Translations under genes and position numbers: made by a program | Notes under the pieces: generated by a model | What the model was told of the DNA's origin: nothing | What the model saw: the letters and a program-made list of their open reading frames with translations, nothing else | The model's database searches: none | Source: Candidatus Zixiibacteriota bacterium | Lineage (GTDB): Bacteria > Zixibacteria > MSB-5A5 > RBG-16-43-9 | Length of the DNA stretch: 15,848 nucleotides | Assembly: GCA_029858245.1 (NCBI GenBank) | Contig: JAOUFL010000024.1 | Location: 1 to 15,848 of the forward strand | Direction: 5' to 3' | Part shown: in pieces, positions 1 through 5,716 of the stretch | Position numbering within the stretch: the stretch's first letter is position 1 | Layout: each line of letters begins with the position of its first letter

Positions 1-572
1 GCCTGTAGACGCAGGCTCAATTCGCAAAGATAGGCGAATATCCAGATCTGGTTATCTCATGTCTGGGGGGAGGGAGCAATTTTGGAGGATTTGCCCTGCC
101 CTTTATGGGAGATGTTCTAACCAAGGGGAAGAAGATAAAATTTATCGCCGCCCAGAGCAAAGCTGCTCCCAATCTGCAGGGAGAGTATAAATACGATTTT
201 GCGGACCATGGTGAGCTCACGCCACTATTGAAGATGTACACATTAGGTCACCAAACGGATATGGCTCCTATCAAGGGAGACGGTTTGAGGTATCACGGGT
301 GCTCACCCATTATAAGCCTGCTACGGGACAAAGGGTATATCGATACTATTGCCTATCCTCAGGATGAAAAAGAAGTGTTTGAAAAGACAAAGATTTTCAT
401 TCAGGCAGAAGGATTCTTGCCGGCACCTGAATCGGCTTACAGCGTTGCCTGTGCCATAGATGAGGCTAATAAATGCAAACAGTCAGCAGAGGAGAAGGTA
501 ATCGCTTTTAACATAAGCGGACACGGTTTTATGGATATTCCGGGTTATCGAGAAGTATTAAATCTAAGATAA
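1..572 (+). CDS. trpB: TrpB2-type tryptophan synthase beta chain, 3' part, with an in-frame TAG at 6-8
   Basis: C-terminal part of the PLP-dependent tryptophan synthase beta chain (indole + serine to tryptophan, cytoplasmic). The reading frame carries the glycine-rich PLP-phosphate loop GGGSN (about 66-80), then GEYKYDF, TPLLKMYTLGH, GLRYHG, the PAPESAY segment and a terminal SGHG motif. These mark the TrpB2 subclass rather than TrpB1. The catalytic lysine lies upstream of the window. Frame position 6-8 is TAG, where TrpB2 proteins usually have an acidic residue in a G-L-E-T-like segment; the following codons read TQAQFAKIGEYPDL, which fits the family, so homology continues across the stop. 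One G-to-T change would explain it. Either the gene is a pseudogene, or this is an assembly or read error at the window edge. TAG is used as a normal stop at 2712 and 6912, which argues against recoding. No trpA is visible. The ATG at 105 is internal to the domain and not a real start. Confidence 0.88.
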
Positions 573-617
573 AGTTCAAAGGGAAAGAAATTAGAAGTAA
601 GACGGAAAAATTAAGAT

Positions 618-640
618 GTAGCGGAGGTCTTTAGACCTCC
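618..640. repeat. GTAG-type palindrome (REP-like), copy 1
   Basis: GTAG at 618-621, one C, then GGAGGTCT (623-630) and AGACCTCC (633-640): a perfect inverted repeat whose tip reads TTTA. It lies between trpB2 and the M48 protease gene and has no T-run after it, so it does not look like an intrinsic terminator. It is nearly identical to the palindrome at 2074-2096, which differs only in the loop (TC for TT). The GTAG foot is the known signature of REPs used by RAYT transposases. Assignment to that class is inference. Confidence 0.75.
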
Positions 641-661
641 ATTAAAAATGCAGCTCAGAGA

Positions 662-716
662 GTACAGGGCAAGACTTTAGCTTTGCAGAAAAAAGCAAAC
701 CTTAAGGTTCGTCCTG
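662..716. repeat. Degenerate palindrome pair upstream of the M48 protease
   Basis: This stretch holds an imperfect hairpin around 668-686 (GCAA...CTTTAG...TTGC) and a perfect 12-bp palindrome AACCTTAAGGTT at 698-709. Short outer complementarity exists between CAGG (665-668) and CCTG (713-716). The layout resembles the intact two-hairpin elements at 2109-2165 and 4755-4804, but the GTAG ends are not intact (GTAC at the left). It is probably a decayed copy. It ends just before the ribosome binding site of the next gene. Confidence 0.4.
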
Positions 717-735
717 CAAAAAAAGGAGGATAAAA

Positions 736-1974
736 ATGATTAGAAAGGTAGTTCTGATAATCCTGGTTAGTTTTTTCCTTATTAATATGTGTCAAGGTCT
801 TATCCTGGCTCAGGGGCAGGAAGAGGCTACAGCTCAATCGCAAGTCCAGGATGAGCAGCAGAAAGAAGAAAGACTTGAACAGGCGATAAAATATCAGAAT
901 GCCAAGAACGTACACTTTTTTGCAGATCAGGGGTATACGATTCTATTTCTGATCTTATTTCTGTTTTTGGGTCTTTCTGCATTTTTAAGACATCAGGTTG
1001 AGAAAATAACCAGAAAAAGGTTCTGGGTCATTTTTCTTTACAGTCTGATTTTTATCCTCTTAGCGTTTATTATAGGGTTACCTTCGAGTTATTACGGATT
1101 TCACTTAGAGCAGAAATTCCAGCTTTCCAACCAGAATTTCGGACAATGGTTTGGTGAACAGCTAAAAGCGATTTTAGTTCTATTCATAATAGGTCTGATT
1201 ATTATCGAAGGGATATACTTTGCTTTAAAGAAAGCCCCCAAGACCTGGTGGATTTACGTGTCGGTGGTATTTGTCTTTTTCACCGTTGTGTTAGTCAATT
1301 TAGCTCCGATCTTGATCCTTCCACTTTTCAATGTTTACACTCCACTGCCACAGGGTGAGGTAAGGGATAGGTTAATATCGTTATCCGAAAAAGCCGGTGT
1401 TGAGGTAGAGGATATTTTTCAGATGGATATGAGCAAGCAGACTAAAAAAGTAAATGCAGCTTTGACCGGAATAGGAAATACCAAAAGAATCATTCTCGGC
1501 GATAATATCATCAATGAGTTTACTCCCGAGGAAATTGAATTTGTGATTGCTCACGAGATGGGGCATAATGTCTTACAGCATATCTGGAAGGTTATTGCTC
1601 TTTCCTCTTTTATATCTGCTATCGGATTTTTAATAATTCATCTGAGTATGGGAAGGATTATACATAGATTCAGAAAAAGCCTGAAAATTGAAAATATGGC
1701 GGATATTGCGAGCCTGCCTTTATTTTTATTAATATTTTCCATTTTCAGCCTGGTTACCTTGCCGGTTATACCAACCTATTCTCGACATATAGAACGCCAG
1801 GCAGATAAATTTGCCATGGATATGACCAGAAATCCGGATGTTGCAGTTGTTGCTTTCGAAAAGTTAGCTTATAAGAACCTGTCGGATCCGAATCCCCATC
1901 CGGTGATCGAGTTTTTGCTTTACGACCATCCCCCAATTTCTAAGAGGATTAAGTTTGCAGAGACGTATAAATAA
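736..1974 (+). CDS. Ste24-like M48 family zinc metalloprotease (CAAX protease type), membrane-bound
   Basis: Integral-membrane zinc endopeptidase of family M48, Ste24/CAAX-protease-1 branch (412 aa, near the family's usual size). The zinc site is HEMGH at residues 273-277, with the third ligand E353 in the E-R-Q-A-D segment. Just before it comes the family's substrate-channel region with the NAALTGIGNTKRIILGD segment. The N-terminal half carries hydrophobic segments near residues 5-25 (signal or anchor), 67-83, 96-113, 145-165 and 172-195, plus the M48_N hallmark around PSSYYGF...FQLSNQ. Two more hydrophobic stretches (about 285-305 and 330-350) flank the zinc site. The start is set by a strong GGAGG at 724-728, seven bases upstream of ATG. 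Residues 27-60 are Q/E-rich and hydrophilic. Eukaryotic Ste24 trims prenylated peptides; bacterial members more likely act in membrane protein quality control, but the substrate here is unknown. It appears to be transcribed alone, with palindromes on both sides. Confidence 0.9.
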   Translation: MIRKVVLIILVSFFLINMCQGLILAQGQEEATAQSQVQDEQQKEERLEQAIKYQNAKNVHFFADQGYTILFLILFLFLGLSAFLRHQVEKITRKRFWVIFLYSLIFILLAFIIGLPSSYYGFHLEQKFQLSNQNFGQWFGEQLKAILVLFIIGLIIIEGIYFALKKAPKTWWIYVSVVFVFFTVVLVNLAPILILPLFNVYTPLPQGEVRDRLISLSEKAGVEVEDIFQMDMSKQTKKVNAALTGIGNTKRIILGDNIINEFTPEEIEFVIAHEMGHNVLQHIWKVIALSSFISAIGFLIIHLSMGRIIHRFRKSLKIENMADIASLPLFLLIFSIFSLVTLPVIPTYSRHIERQADKFAMDMTRNPDVAVVAFEKLAYKNLSDPNPHPVIEFLLYDHPPISKRIKFAETYK

Positions 1975-2041
1975 AAAAAGTTCAAAAGTTCAAGAATTCA
2001 AAGGAAGAATAAGGAAGACGTAAGAAGAAAGACTATAAAAC

Positions 2042-2065
2042 GTAGGGTTCCGCCTTTGGCGGAAC
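2042..2065. repeat. GTAG-type palindrome, copy 2
   Basis: GTAG (2042-2045), one G, then GTTCCGCC (2047-2054), loop TTT, GGCGGAAC (2058-2065): a perfect 8-bp stem. It is the first of three palindromic units packed into the 231-bp gap between the M48 protease and the small TM protein. The stem sequence is unrelated to the next unit, but the GTAG foot and T-rich tip are kept. No T-run follows. Confidence 0.75.
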
Positions 2066-2073
2066 GAGAAAAT

Positions 2074-2096
2074 GTAGCGGAGGTCTTCAGACCTCC
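2074..2096. repeat. GTAG-type palindrome, copy 3
   Basis: GTAG (2074-2077), C, GGAGGTCT (2079-2086), loop TC, AGACCTCC (2089-2096). It repeats the element at 618-640 almost exactly, about 1.45 kb away, including the base linking GTAG to the stem. It starts nine bases after copy 2, so the two form a tandem pair in the same orientation. Confidence 0.8.
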
Positions 2097-2108
2097 AGTG
2101 ATATAGAA

Positions 2109-2165
2109 GGTAGGTCAGACATTCCTGTCTGACCAAGGGGAACAGACAAGAATGTCTGTTCTACC
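2109..2165. repeat. Double-hairpin GTAG/CTAC element (BIME-like)
   Basis: Two hairpins in inverted orientation inside one outer stem. The outer arms are GGTAG (2109-2113) and CTACC (2161-2165). The left hairpin is GGTCAGACA (2113-2121), loop TTCC, TGTCTGACC (2126-2134). The right hairpin is AACAGACA (2141-2148), loop AGAA, TGTCTGTT (2153-2160). The two stems also resemble each other (CAGACA core), so the whole can be read as two REPs facing each other, like a BIME. It ends 40 bp before the next gene's start. Confidence 0.75.
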
Positions 2166-2205
2166 GTAATGTCGCAAGGTAGTCCTCGAGAATGGAGAAA
2201 GATTT

Positions 2206-2712
2206 ATGAATGCAGTAATCGGCTTTATCGGTGTAATAATTGGTGCAGGGATTGGTTTGATTCCTTATTTTATTGAAAGAAAGGAAAAATATAAATTTGA
2301 GTCATATAAGAATGAATTGGAAAGGAAATTAGAGGAATTCAAAAAAGATTTAGAGATAAAATATGAGGTTAGAATAAAAACACATCAGGAAGCATTTGCT
2401 TGGTTAATGGATTTTCATGTGGTCTTGAACAGCGGTGATGAAGCCAGAATGCGTAAAAATGCAGAACAAGCTAGAGACTGGTGGAACAAAAACTGTTTTT
2501 TTTTAGATGAGAATTCGAGAGGAAAGTTCATGGCACTCACCAATATGGTTTACGCGTATGCGAGAGATTTCAAAAGTAGTGACCCAGATGCAAGAAAAAT
2601 CAGTAAGACTGTCTGGAGTTTGTTGGATGAGACAATAGATGCAGTTTTCAGCGGTTTAAAAGCTGAACGCCTTCCTGTTTTGGAAAAACTTGGCGAGAGA
2701 AAGAGGAGTTAG
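2206..2712 (+). CDS. Small membrane-anchored coiled-coil protein of unknown function
   Basis: I do not recognise this 168-aa protein. Residues 3-21 are a glycine/isoleucine-rich hydrophobic helix ending in PYF, likely a single N-terminal anchor. It is followed by a strongly charged Lys/Glu helix (about 24-62) with coiled-coil character, then a helical domain rich in Trp and Asp/Glu (about 63-155) and a basic C-terminus. There is no signal peptidase site or catalytic motif. The start is supported by GGAGA at 2194-2198, seven bases upstream. The gene lies between two clusters of palindromes and directly before the RAYT gene, a position typical of accessory DNA. A role in membrane-linked stress or defence is possible but not shown by the sequence. 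Confidence 0.75.
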   Translation: MNAVIGFIGVIIGAGIGLIPYFIERKEKYKFESYKNELERKLEEFKKDLEIKYEVRIKTHQEAFAWLMDFHVVLNSGDEARMRKNAEQARDWWNKNCFFLDENSRGKFMALTNMVYAYARDFKSSDPDARKISKTVWSLLDETIDAVFSGLKAERLPVLEKLGERKRS

Positions 2713-2721
2713 ATATTGAAA

Positions 2722-2747
2722 CGTGCAGGAATTCCAATTCCTGCACG
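2722..2747. repeat. AATTCC-core palindrome upstream of the RAYT gene (left)
   Basis: A perfect 12-bp inverted repeat, CGTGCAGGAATT (2722-2733) and AATTCCTGCACG (2736-2747), with CC between. It sits ten bases after the TAG of the preceding gene and is followed by AACGAGG. The palindrome after the RAYT gene (3380-3409) is nearly the same sequence in the same orientation and is followed by AACGGAG. No GTAG directly abuts the stem, so this is a different subtype from the dispersed GTAG elements. Confidence 0.8.
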
Positions 2748-2773
2748 AACGAGGTAGAAACACATATATAAGT

Positions 2774-2801
2774 TGGTTCGGGAATTGGAATTCCCGAACC
2801 A
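2774..2801. repeat. AATTCC-core palindrome at the RAYT start (inverted copy)
   Basis: A perfect 13-bp inverted repeat: GGTTCGGGAATT (2775-2786) and AATTCCCGAACC (2789-2800), plus one further T-A pair, with GG at the centre. Relative to the palindromes at 2722 and 3380 it is in the opposite orientation (GG rather than CC in the middle). Its right edge is seven bases upstream of the ATG at 2809, so in mRNA it would form a strong hairpin over the region where a ribosome binding site should lie. Confidence 0.8.
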
Positions 2802-2808
2802 GGCTGTT

Positions 2809-3378
2809 ATGTCTTGGAAAAACATATATTTAGATAATTATTCTTATTTTATGAGCAGCTGTATTGTAAAAAAACTACCTGTTTTTAAGTATAATCAAAA
2901 TATTGAGGCTCTCTTAGGGTTGATGAATTTCTACAGGGAGAAATATCAGACAAAAATTCAGGCTTATGTTATTATGCCGACACATTTGCATCTAATCTTA
3001 AGTTCTGAAGATGGTGAGAATATTAAATTATTCATTCAAAATTTATTGAGAAAAAGCTCTTTGAAGATTATAGATTATTTTAAAAGTCTGGAAAGTAAGA
3101 AGAGAACTAATAATGAAATAGAGAAGTTCTTTAGAGCTTTTCAATCCTGTTCTAATCCTCCCTCTCAACATGCAGTTTGGAAAGAGAGAACCAGATGTGT
3201 CCCTATTTTCTCGGATAAAATCATGAAGGTAAAGCTAGATTATATTCATAATAATCCACATAAAGCAGGTTTGGTTAAAGAACCTGCAGATTATCTTTAT
3301 TCTAGTTTTAGAAATTATTACCTTAATGATAATAGTGTTTTCAAAATTGATTCAAGCAATGTGCTAAACTTAGGATGA
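2809..3378 (+). CDS. REP-associated tyrosine transposase (RAYT, Y1/HUH superfamily)
   Basis: A 189-aa single-strand DNA nuclease of the IS200/IS605-like Y1 superfamily, RAYT branch. The HUH motif is H59-L-H61 in the segment MPTHLHLIL. The family's C-terminal block follows: AVWKERTRCVPIF, then DYIHNNPHKAGLV and DYLYSSFRNYY. Tyr145 in DYIHNNP is the likely catalytic tyrosine by analogy with the E. coli RAYT. Spacing between the HUH and Tyr blocks is longer than in E. coli because of a Lys/Glu/Asn-rich stretch at about residues 98-118. I chose ATG 2809. A TTG at 2773 would extend the frame, but the extra residues would be encoded by the palindrome itself. RAYTs cut and rejoin REP hairpins and are thought to spread them. 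Here palindromes lie immediately on both sides, consistent with cognate REPs. The frame is intact. AT content is higher and codon use is more AT-rich than in the next gene, suggesting separate ancestry. Confidence 0.88.
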   Translation: MSWKNIYLDNYSYFMSSCIVKKLPVFKYNQNIEALLGLMNFYREKYQTKIQAYVIMPTHLHLILSSEDGENIKLFIQNLLRKSSLKIIDYFKSLESKKRTNNEIEKFFRAFQSCSNPPSQHAVWKERTRCVPIFSDKIMKVKLDYIHNNPHKAGLVKEPADYLYSSFRNYYLNDNSVFKIDSSNVLNLG

Positions 3379-3379
3379 A

Positions 3380-3409
3380 TTCGTGCGGGAATTCCAATTC
3401 CCGCACGAA
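3380..3409. repeat. AATTCC-core palindrome downstream of the RAYT gene (right)
   Basis: A perfect 14-bp inverted repeat, TTCGTGCGGGAATT (3380-3393) and AATTCCCGCACGAA (3396-3409), with CC between. It starts one base after the RAYT stop codon. The element is followed at once by CGGAG (3410-3414), which serves as the Shine-Dalgarno of the next gene, whose ATG is at 3421. Insertion or retention of this palindrome therefore shapes the leader of a metabolic gene. Confidence 0.8.
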
Positions 3410-3420
3410 CGGAGAAAATA

Positions 3421-4683
3421 ATGCCAGGCAAAACCATCATCGAAAAAATATTATCCAGAGCTTCAGGCAAGGATGTACACGTAAATGACCGAGTCTGGGT
3501 GGAGGTGGATCTGGCGGTGGTACGTGATTTCGGTGGTCCGAACGTGGTCTTAGAGTTCGATAAGTTCACTAATAAGGGTAAGGTGAAAGACCCGGATAAA
3601 ATCGCCATGACCTTTGACTATCAGGCACCGGCTAAGGATTTGAAGGTTGCCCAGAACCAGGCTTTGTGCAGGGAGTTTGCCAGAAGGCAGGGGGTCAAAA
3701 ATCTCTTTGATGTTAACTGGGGGATTGGTCAACATGTTCTGCTGGAACAGGGGATGATTGAACCAGGCTCTGTGGTTGTGGGCACTGATAGTCATATGAA
3801 TCTTTTAGGTGCAGTCGGTTCATTTTCGACTGGAGTGGGAACTACAGATATCGTAGCAACCTGGTATTCCGGTAAACTCTGGTTCAGAGTACCGCAAACG
3901 ATTAAAGTAATCTTAAAAGGTAAATATAAGGAGCCAACTTCAGCCAAGGACTTGACTTTGAAATTTGTAAAAGAAATCGGTATGGATAAACCAAATTATA
4001 AATCCTTAGAATTCGTCGGAGAGCCTGTTGACAAACTTTCCTTAGCAGGTAGATTAACTTTGGGTAGTATGATAACTGAGATAAACGGGAAAATCTGTTT
4101 TATCGAACCATCCGGTGAGACTTTAAATTTTCTAAAAGAAAGGGTTGAGAATAAATTCGAAATAGTGAAAAGCGATAAGGATGCAAAATATTCAGAGGAA
4201 GTGGAGATCGATGTGGATAATTTAGTCCCCCAGATTGCCTGCCCGCATTCACCGGATAATGTCGTTCCTGTGGAAGAAGTCGAAGGGCGACCTTTCAATG
4301 AGGGTTTTATCGGCTCCTGCACCAACGGCAGGTTTGAGGATTTTGAAGCTGCGGCAAAGATTTTGAAAAAAGCCGGAAAGATTCATCCGGAGGTGCGGTT
4401 AATTATAGTTCCAGCTACCAGGGAAGTGGCTAAGCAGATGTTAAAATCGGGATTATTTGAAATTTTTATGAATGTGGGAGGTATGGTTTCCAATCCGGGA
4501 TGCAGTCTTTGCACTGCAGGACATCACGGGGTCTTAGGAAAGGGGGATGTTCTTCTTTCCACCTCAAATCGTAATTTCATAGGGAAATTAGGTAAAGGAG
4601 CTGAGGTTTATCTGTGCAGCCCGGCAACAGTGGCTGCCTCCGCTGTTAATGGAAAAATAACGGATCCGAGAAGATATTTATAA
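3421..4683 (+). CDS. leuC: Aconitase-superfamily large subunit (3-isopropylmalate dehydratase / homoaconitase type)
   Basis: A 420-aa [4Fe-4S] hydro-lyase large subunit of the two-subunit isopropylmalate isomerase/homoaconitase group, which isomerises 2-isopropylmalate (leucine pathway) or homocitrate-type acids in the cytoplasm. The cluster cysteines are C300 in GSCTNGR and C361/C364 in NPGCSLC. Other family marks are GTDSH near residue 121, TGVGTTD, and a C-terminal STSNRNF...CSPATVAASA block. The length matches the 420-aa archaeal/bacterial class, not the 466-aa E. coli LeuC. After DSH the sequence reads MNLLGAVG, where many LeuC proteins have TCTYGALG; this points to a distinct subgroup, so substrate preference cannot be read off. 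GGAG at 3411-3414 supports the ATG. No small (LeuD-like) subunit gene follows; the next gene is a DUF554 membrane protein. The partner must be elsewhere. The symbol is tentative. Confidence 0.85.
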   Translation: MPGKTIIEKILSRASGKDVHVNDRVWVEVDLAVVRDFGGPNVVLEFDKFTNKGKVKDPDKIAMTFDYQAPAKDLKVAQNQALCREFARRQGVKNLFDVNWGIGQHVLLEQGMIEPGSVVVGTDSHMNLLGAVGSFSTGVGTTDIVATWYSGKLWFRVPQTIKVILKGKYKEPTSAKDLTLKFVKEIGMDKPNYKSLEFVGEPVDKLSLAGRLTLGSMITEINGKICFIEPSGETLNFLKERVENKFEIVKSDKDAKYSEEVEIDVDNLVPQIACPHSPDNVVPVEEVEGRPFNEGFIGSCTNGRFEDFEAAAKILKKAGKIHPEVRLIIVPATREVAKQMLKSGLFEIFMNVGGMVSNPGCSLCTAGHHGVLGKGDVLLSTSNRNFIGKLGKGAEVYLCSPATVAASAVNGKITDPRRYL

Positions 4684-4754
4684 GAAGACTCAAGGGAAAA
4701 GATAAAAAAGAAAAATGTGAGACGGAAGATGTAAGAATCGTAATATCCAAAGTT

Positions 4755-4804
4755 GTAGTGCGACCCTTTAGGGTCGCTTAAGCGAGGCTAAAGCCTCACA
4801 CTAC
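4755..4804. repeat. Double-hairpin GTAG/CTAC element, copy 2
   Basis: Outer arms GTAGTG (4755-4760) and CACTAC (4799-4804). The left hairpin is GCGACCCT (4760-4767), TT, AGGGTCGC (4770-4777); its first base is shared with the outer stem. A short TTAA-centred link follows, then the right hairpin GAGGCT (4784-4789), AA, AGCCTC (4792-4797). Read on the minus strand, the right half is again GTAG, a short linker and a hairpin with a TTTA tip, so the element is two facing GTAG-hairpins. A homologous but expanded copy lies at 5554-5625, on the other side of the DUF554 gene. Confidence 0.8.
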
Positions 4805-4823
4805 GAAACGAGAAGATAAGGAT

Positions 4824-4844
4824 GGAAGGTTAACCTTCCGCTAC
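4824..4844. repeat. GTAG-type palindrome, minus-strand orientation
   Basis: GGAAGGTTAACCTTCC (4824-4839) is a perfect 16-bp palindrome, followed by G and CTAC (4841-4844). On the minus strand this reads GTAG, C, hairpin, the same architecture and linker base as copies at 618 and 2074. It ends 14 bases before the GTG start of the DUF554 gene. Confidence 0.75.
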
Positions 4845-4858
4845 AAAAAAACAAAATC

Positions 4859-5536
4859 GTGAAGGGAACATTAGTAAATACAGTCACGGTAATCATTGGA
4901 AGCCTGATAGGTCTGGCTATCGGTAGCAGGTTCACGGAGAAAATCAAAACCATAGTGCTGCAAGCTCTGGGGCTGTGCACTCTTTTAATCGGGATGAAAA
5001 TGGCTTTCAAGACCGAGAATGTAATTTTGGTCATCGGGAGTCTGGCTCTGGGCGGGATTGTGGGTGAATTGCTGAAAATTGAAGACGGACTGGAAAGAAT
5101 CGGAGATATAATAAAAAGCAAAGTGAAATCCAATTCCAGTACTTTCGTTCTGGGTTTTGTAACTGCCAGCCTGGTTTTTTGTGTGGGACCTATGACCATC
5201 GTAGGCTCGATTGAAGATGGTATCTCCGGAGATGCTTCCACACTTTACGCAAAATCTATGCTGGATGGTTTTGCCTCGATTGCTTTTACCTCAAGTTTGG
5301 GAGTAGGGGTATTATTTGCGTCTCTAACGGTATTAATCTTCCAGGGTGCCTTAACCCTTTTAGGTAGTCAATTAACGTTTCTGCTTGAACCCCGGATATT
5401 GAATGAATTGACTGCTACCGGCGGTTTGATGATTTTAGGAATCGGATTTTACCTTTTGGATATCAAGAGAATCAAAGTGGGAAATTTACTGCCGAGTTTG
5501 GTTTTCGTAGTTATACTGGCTTTGATTTTTAAGTAA
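4859..5536 (+). CDS. DUF554 family integral membrane protein
   Basis: A 225-aa polytopic membrane protein of the DUF554 family (YdfK/YqgA-like), function not established. The family N-terminus, a KGTLVNT segment then a Gly/Ile-rich helix, starts right at the chosen GTG (4859), which fixes the start although no Shine-Dalgarno is visible. About six or seven hydrophobic helices run through the protein (roughly residues 5-20, 30-47, 54-68, 94-117, 140-170, 186-200, 205-223). A conserved FCVGPMTIVGSIEDG segment lies at about 102-117. The length matches the family. Palindromic elements flank it within 15-20 bases on both sides, and neither neighbour is functionally linked in an obvious way. It may be a transporter-like protein, but no substrate can be inferred. 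Confidence 0.87.
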   Translation: MKGTLVNTVTVIIGSLIGLAIGSRFTEKIKTIVLQALGLCTLLIGMKMAFKTENVILVIGSLALGGIVGELLKIEDGLERIGDIIKSKVKSNSSTFVLGFVTASLVFCVGPMTIVGSIEDGISGDASTLYAKSMLDGFASIAFTSSLGVGVLFASLTVLIFQGALTLLGSQLTFLLEPRILNELTATGGLMILGIGFYLLDIKRIKVGNLLPSLVFVVILALIFK

Positions 5537-5553
5537 GTTTTTGGTTTCGTTTA

Positions 5554-5625
5554 GAAGTGCGACCCTGCTTGTCCCGCCATAGGCGGGATCAGGGTCACTT
5601 AAGCGAGGCTAAAGCCTCGCACTAC
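5554..5625. repeat. Expanded double-hairpin element with a nested hairpin
   Basis: Homologous to 4755-4804: both contain GTGCGACCCT, then GGGTC, CTTAAGCGAGGCTAAAGCCTC and an end in CTACG. Here the tip of the left hairpin is replaced by a longer insert carrying its own stem, TCCCGCC (5572-5578), ATA, GGCGGGA (5582-5588), nested within ACCCTG (5562-5567) and CAGGGT (5590-5595). The right hairpin is GCGAGGCT (5603-5610), AA, AGCCTCGC (5613-5620), then CTAC (5622-5625). The left foot is GAAG rather than GTAG. Confidence 0.75.
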
Positions 5626-5716
5626 GGAAAAAAAGAAAATATAAAAGGTTCATTGATTTACACGGTAAACACAGCTATGAGCAGTCCAAACGGTCGGATT
5701 AAAAAAAACAAAAGTT

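Larger units (their letters stand above)
2722..3409 (+). mobile_element. RAYT gene with its flanking palindromes, candidate mobile or mobilising unit
   Basis: The RAYT reading frame is bracketed by three related palindromes: direct-orientation copies at 2722-2747 and 3380-3409, and an inverted copy at 2774-2801 next to the start codon. All share a core with AATT arms around a CC/GG dinucleotide. RAYT genes are known to be flanked by their cognate REPs and are usually single-copy, vertically inherited genes rather than active insertion sequences. The unit boundaries given are the outer palindrome edges. No target-site duplication was identified. Confidence 0.5.

Noticed and set aside
1..572. 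Recoding of TAG as an amino acid in this organism
   Set aside because: TAG serves as the terminal stop at 2712 and 6912 with no homology continuing beyond, so a local mutation or error is the simpler explanation.
618..640. Intrinsic terminator after trpB2
   Set aside because: The hairpin is good but no T-run follows. The same hairpin with a GTAG foot recurs elsewhere, so it is better explained as a repeat.
655..915. Minus-strand ORFs opposite the real genes (such as 655-915, 4801-5241, 5778-6161, 9989-10228)
   Set aside because: They are antisense shadows of well-supported + strand genes, with no ribosome binding sites and no recognisable domains.
2042..2165. CRISPR array
   Set aside because: Several palindromes occur close together, but the repeats are not identical, spacing is irregular, and no cas genes are present.
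2773..2808. TTG start extending the RAYT N-terminus
   Set aside because: The extra residues would be encoded by the palindrome itself and do not resemble RAYT N-termini. ATG 2809 gives a normal family length.
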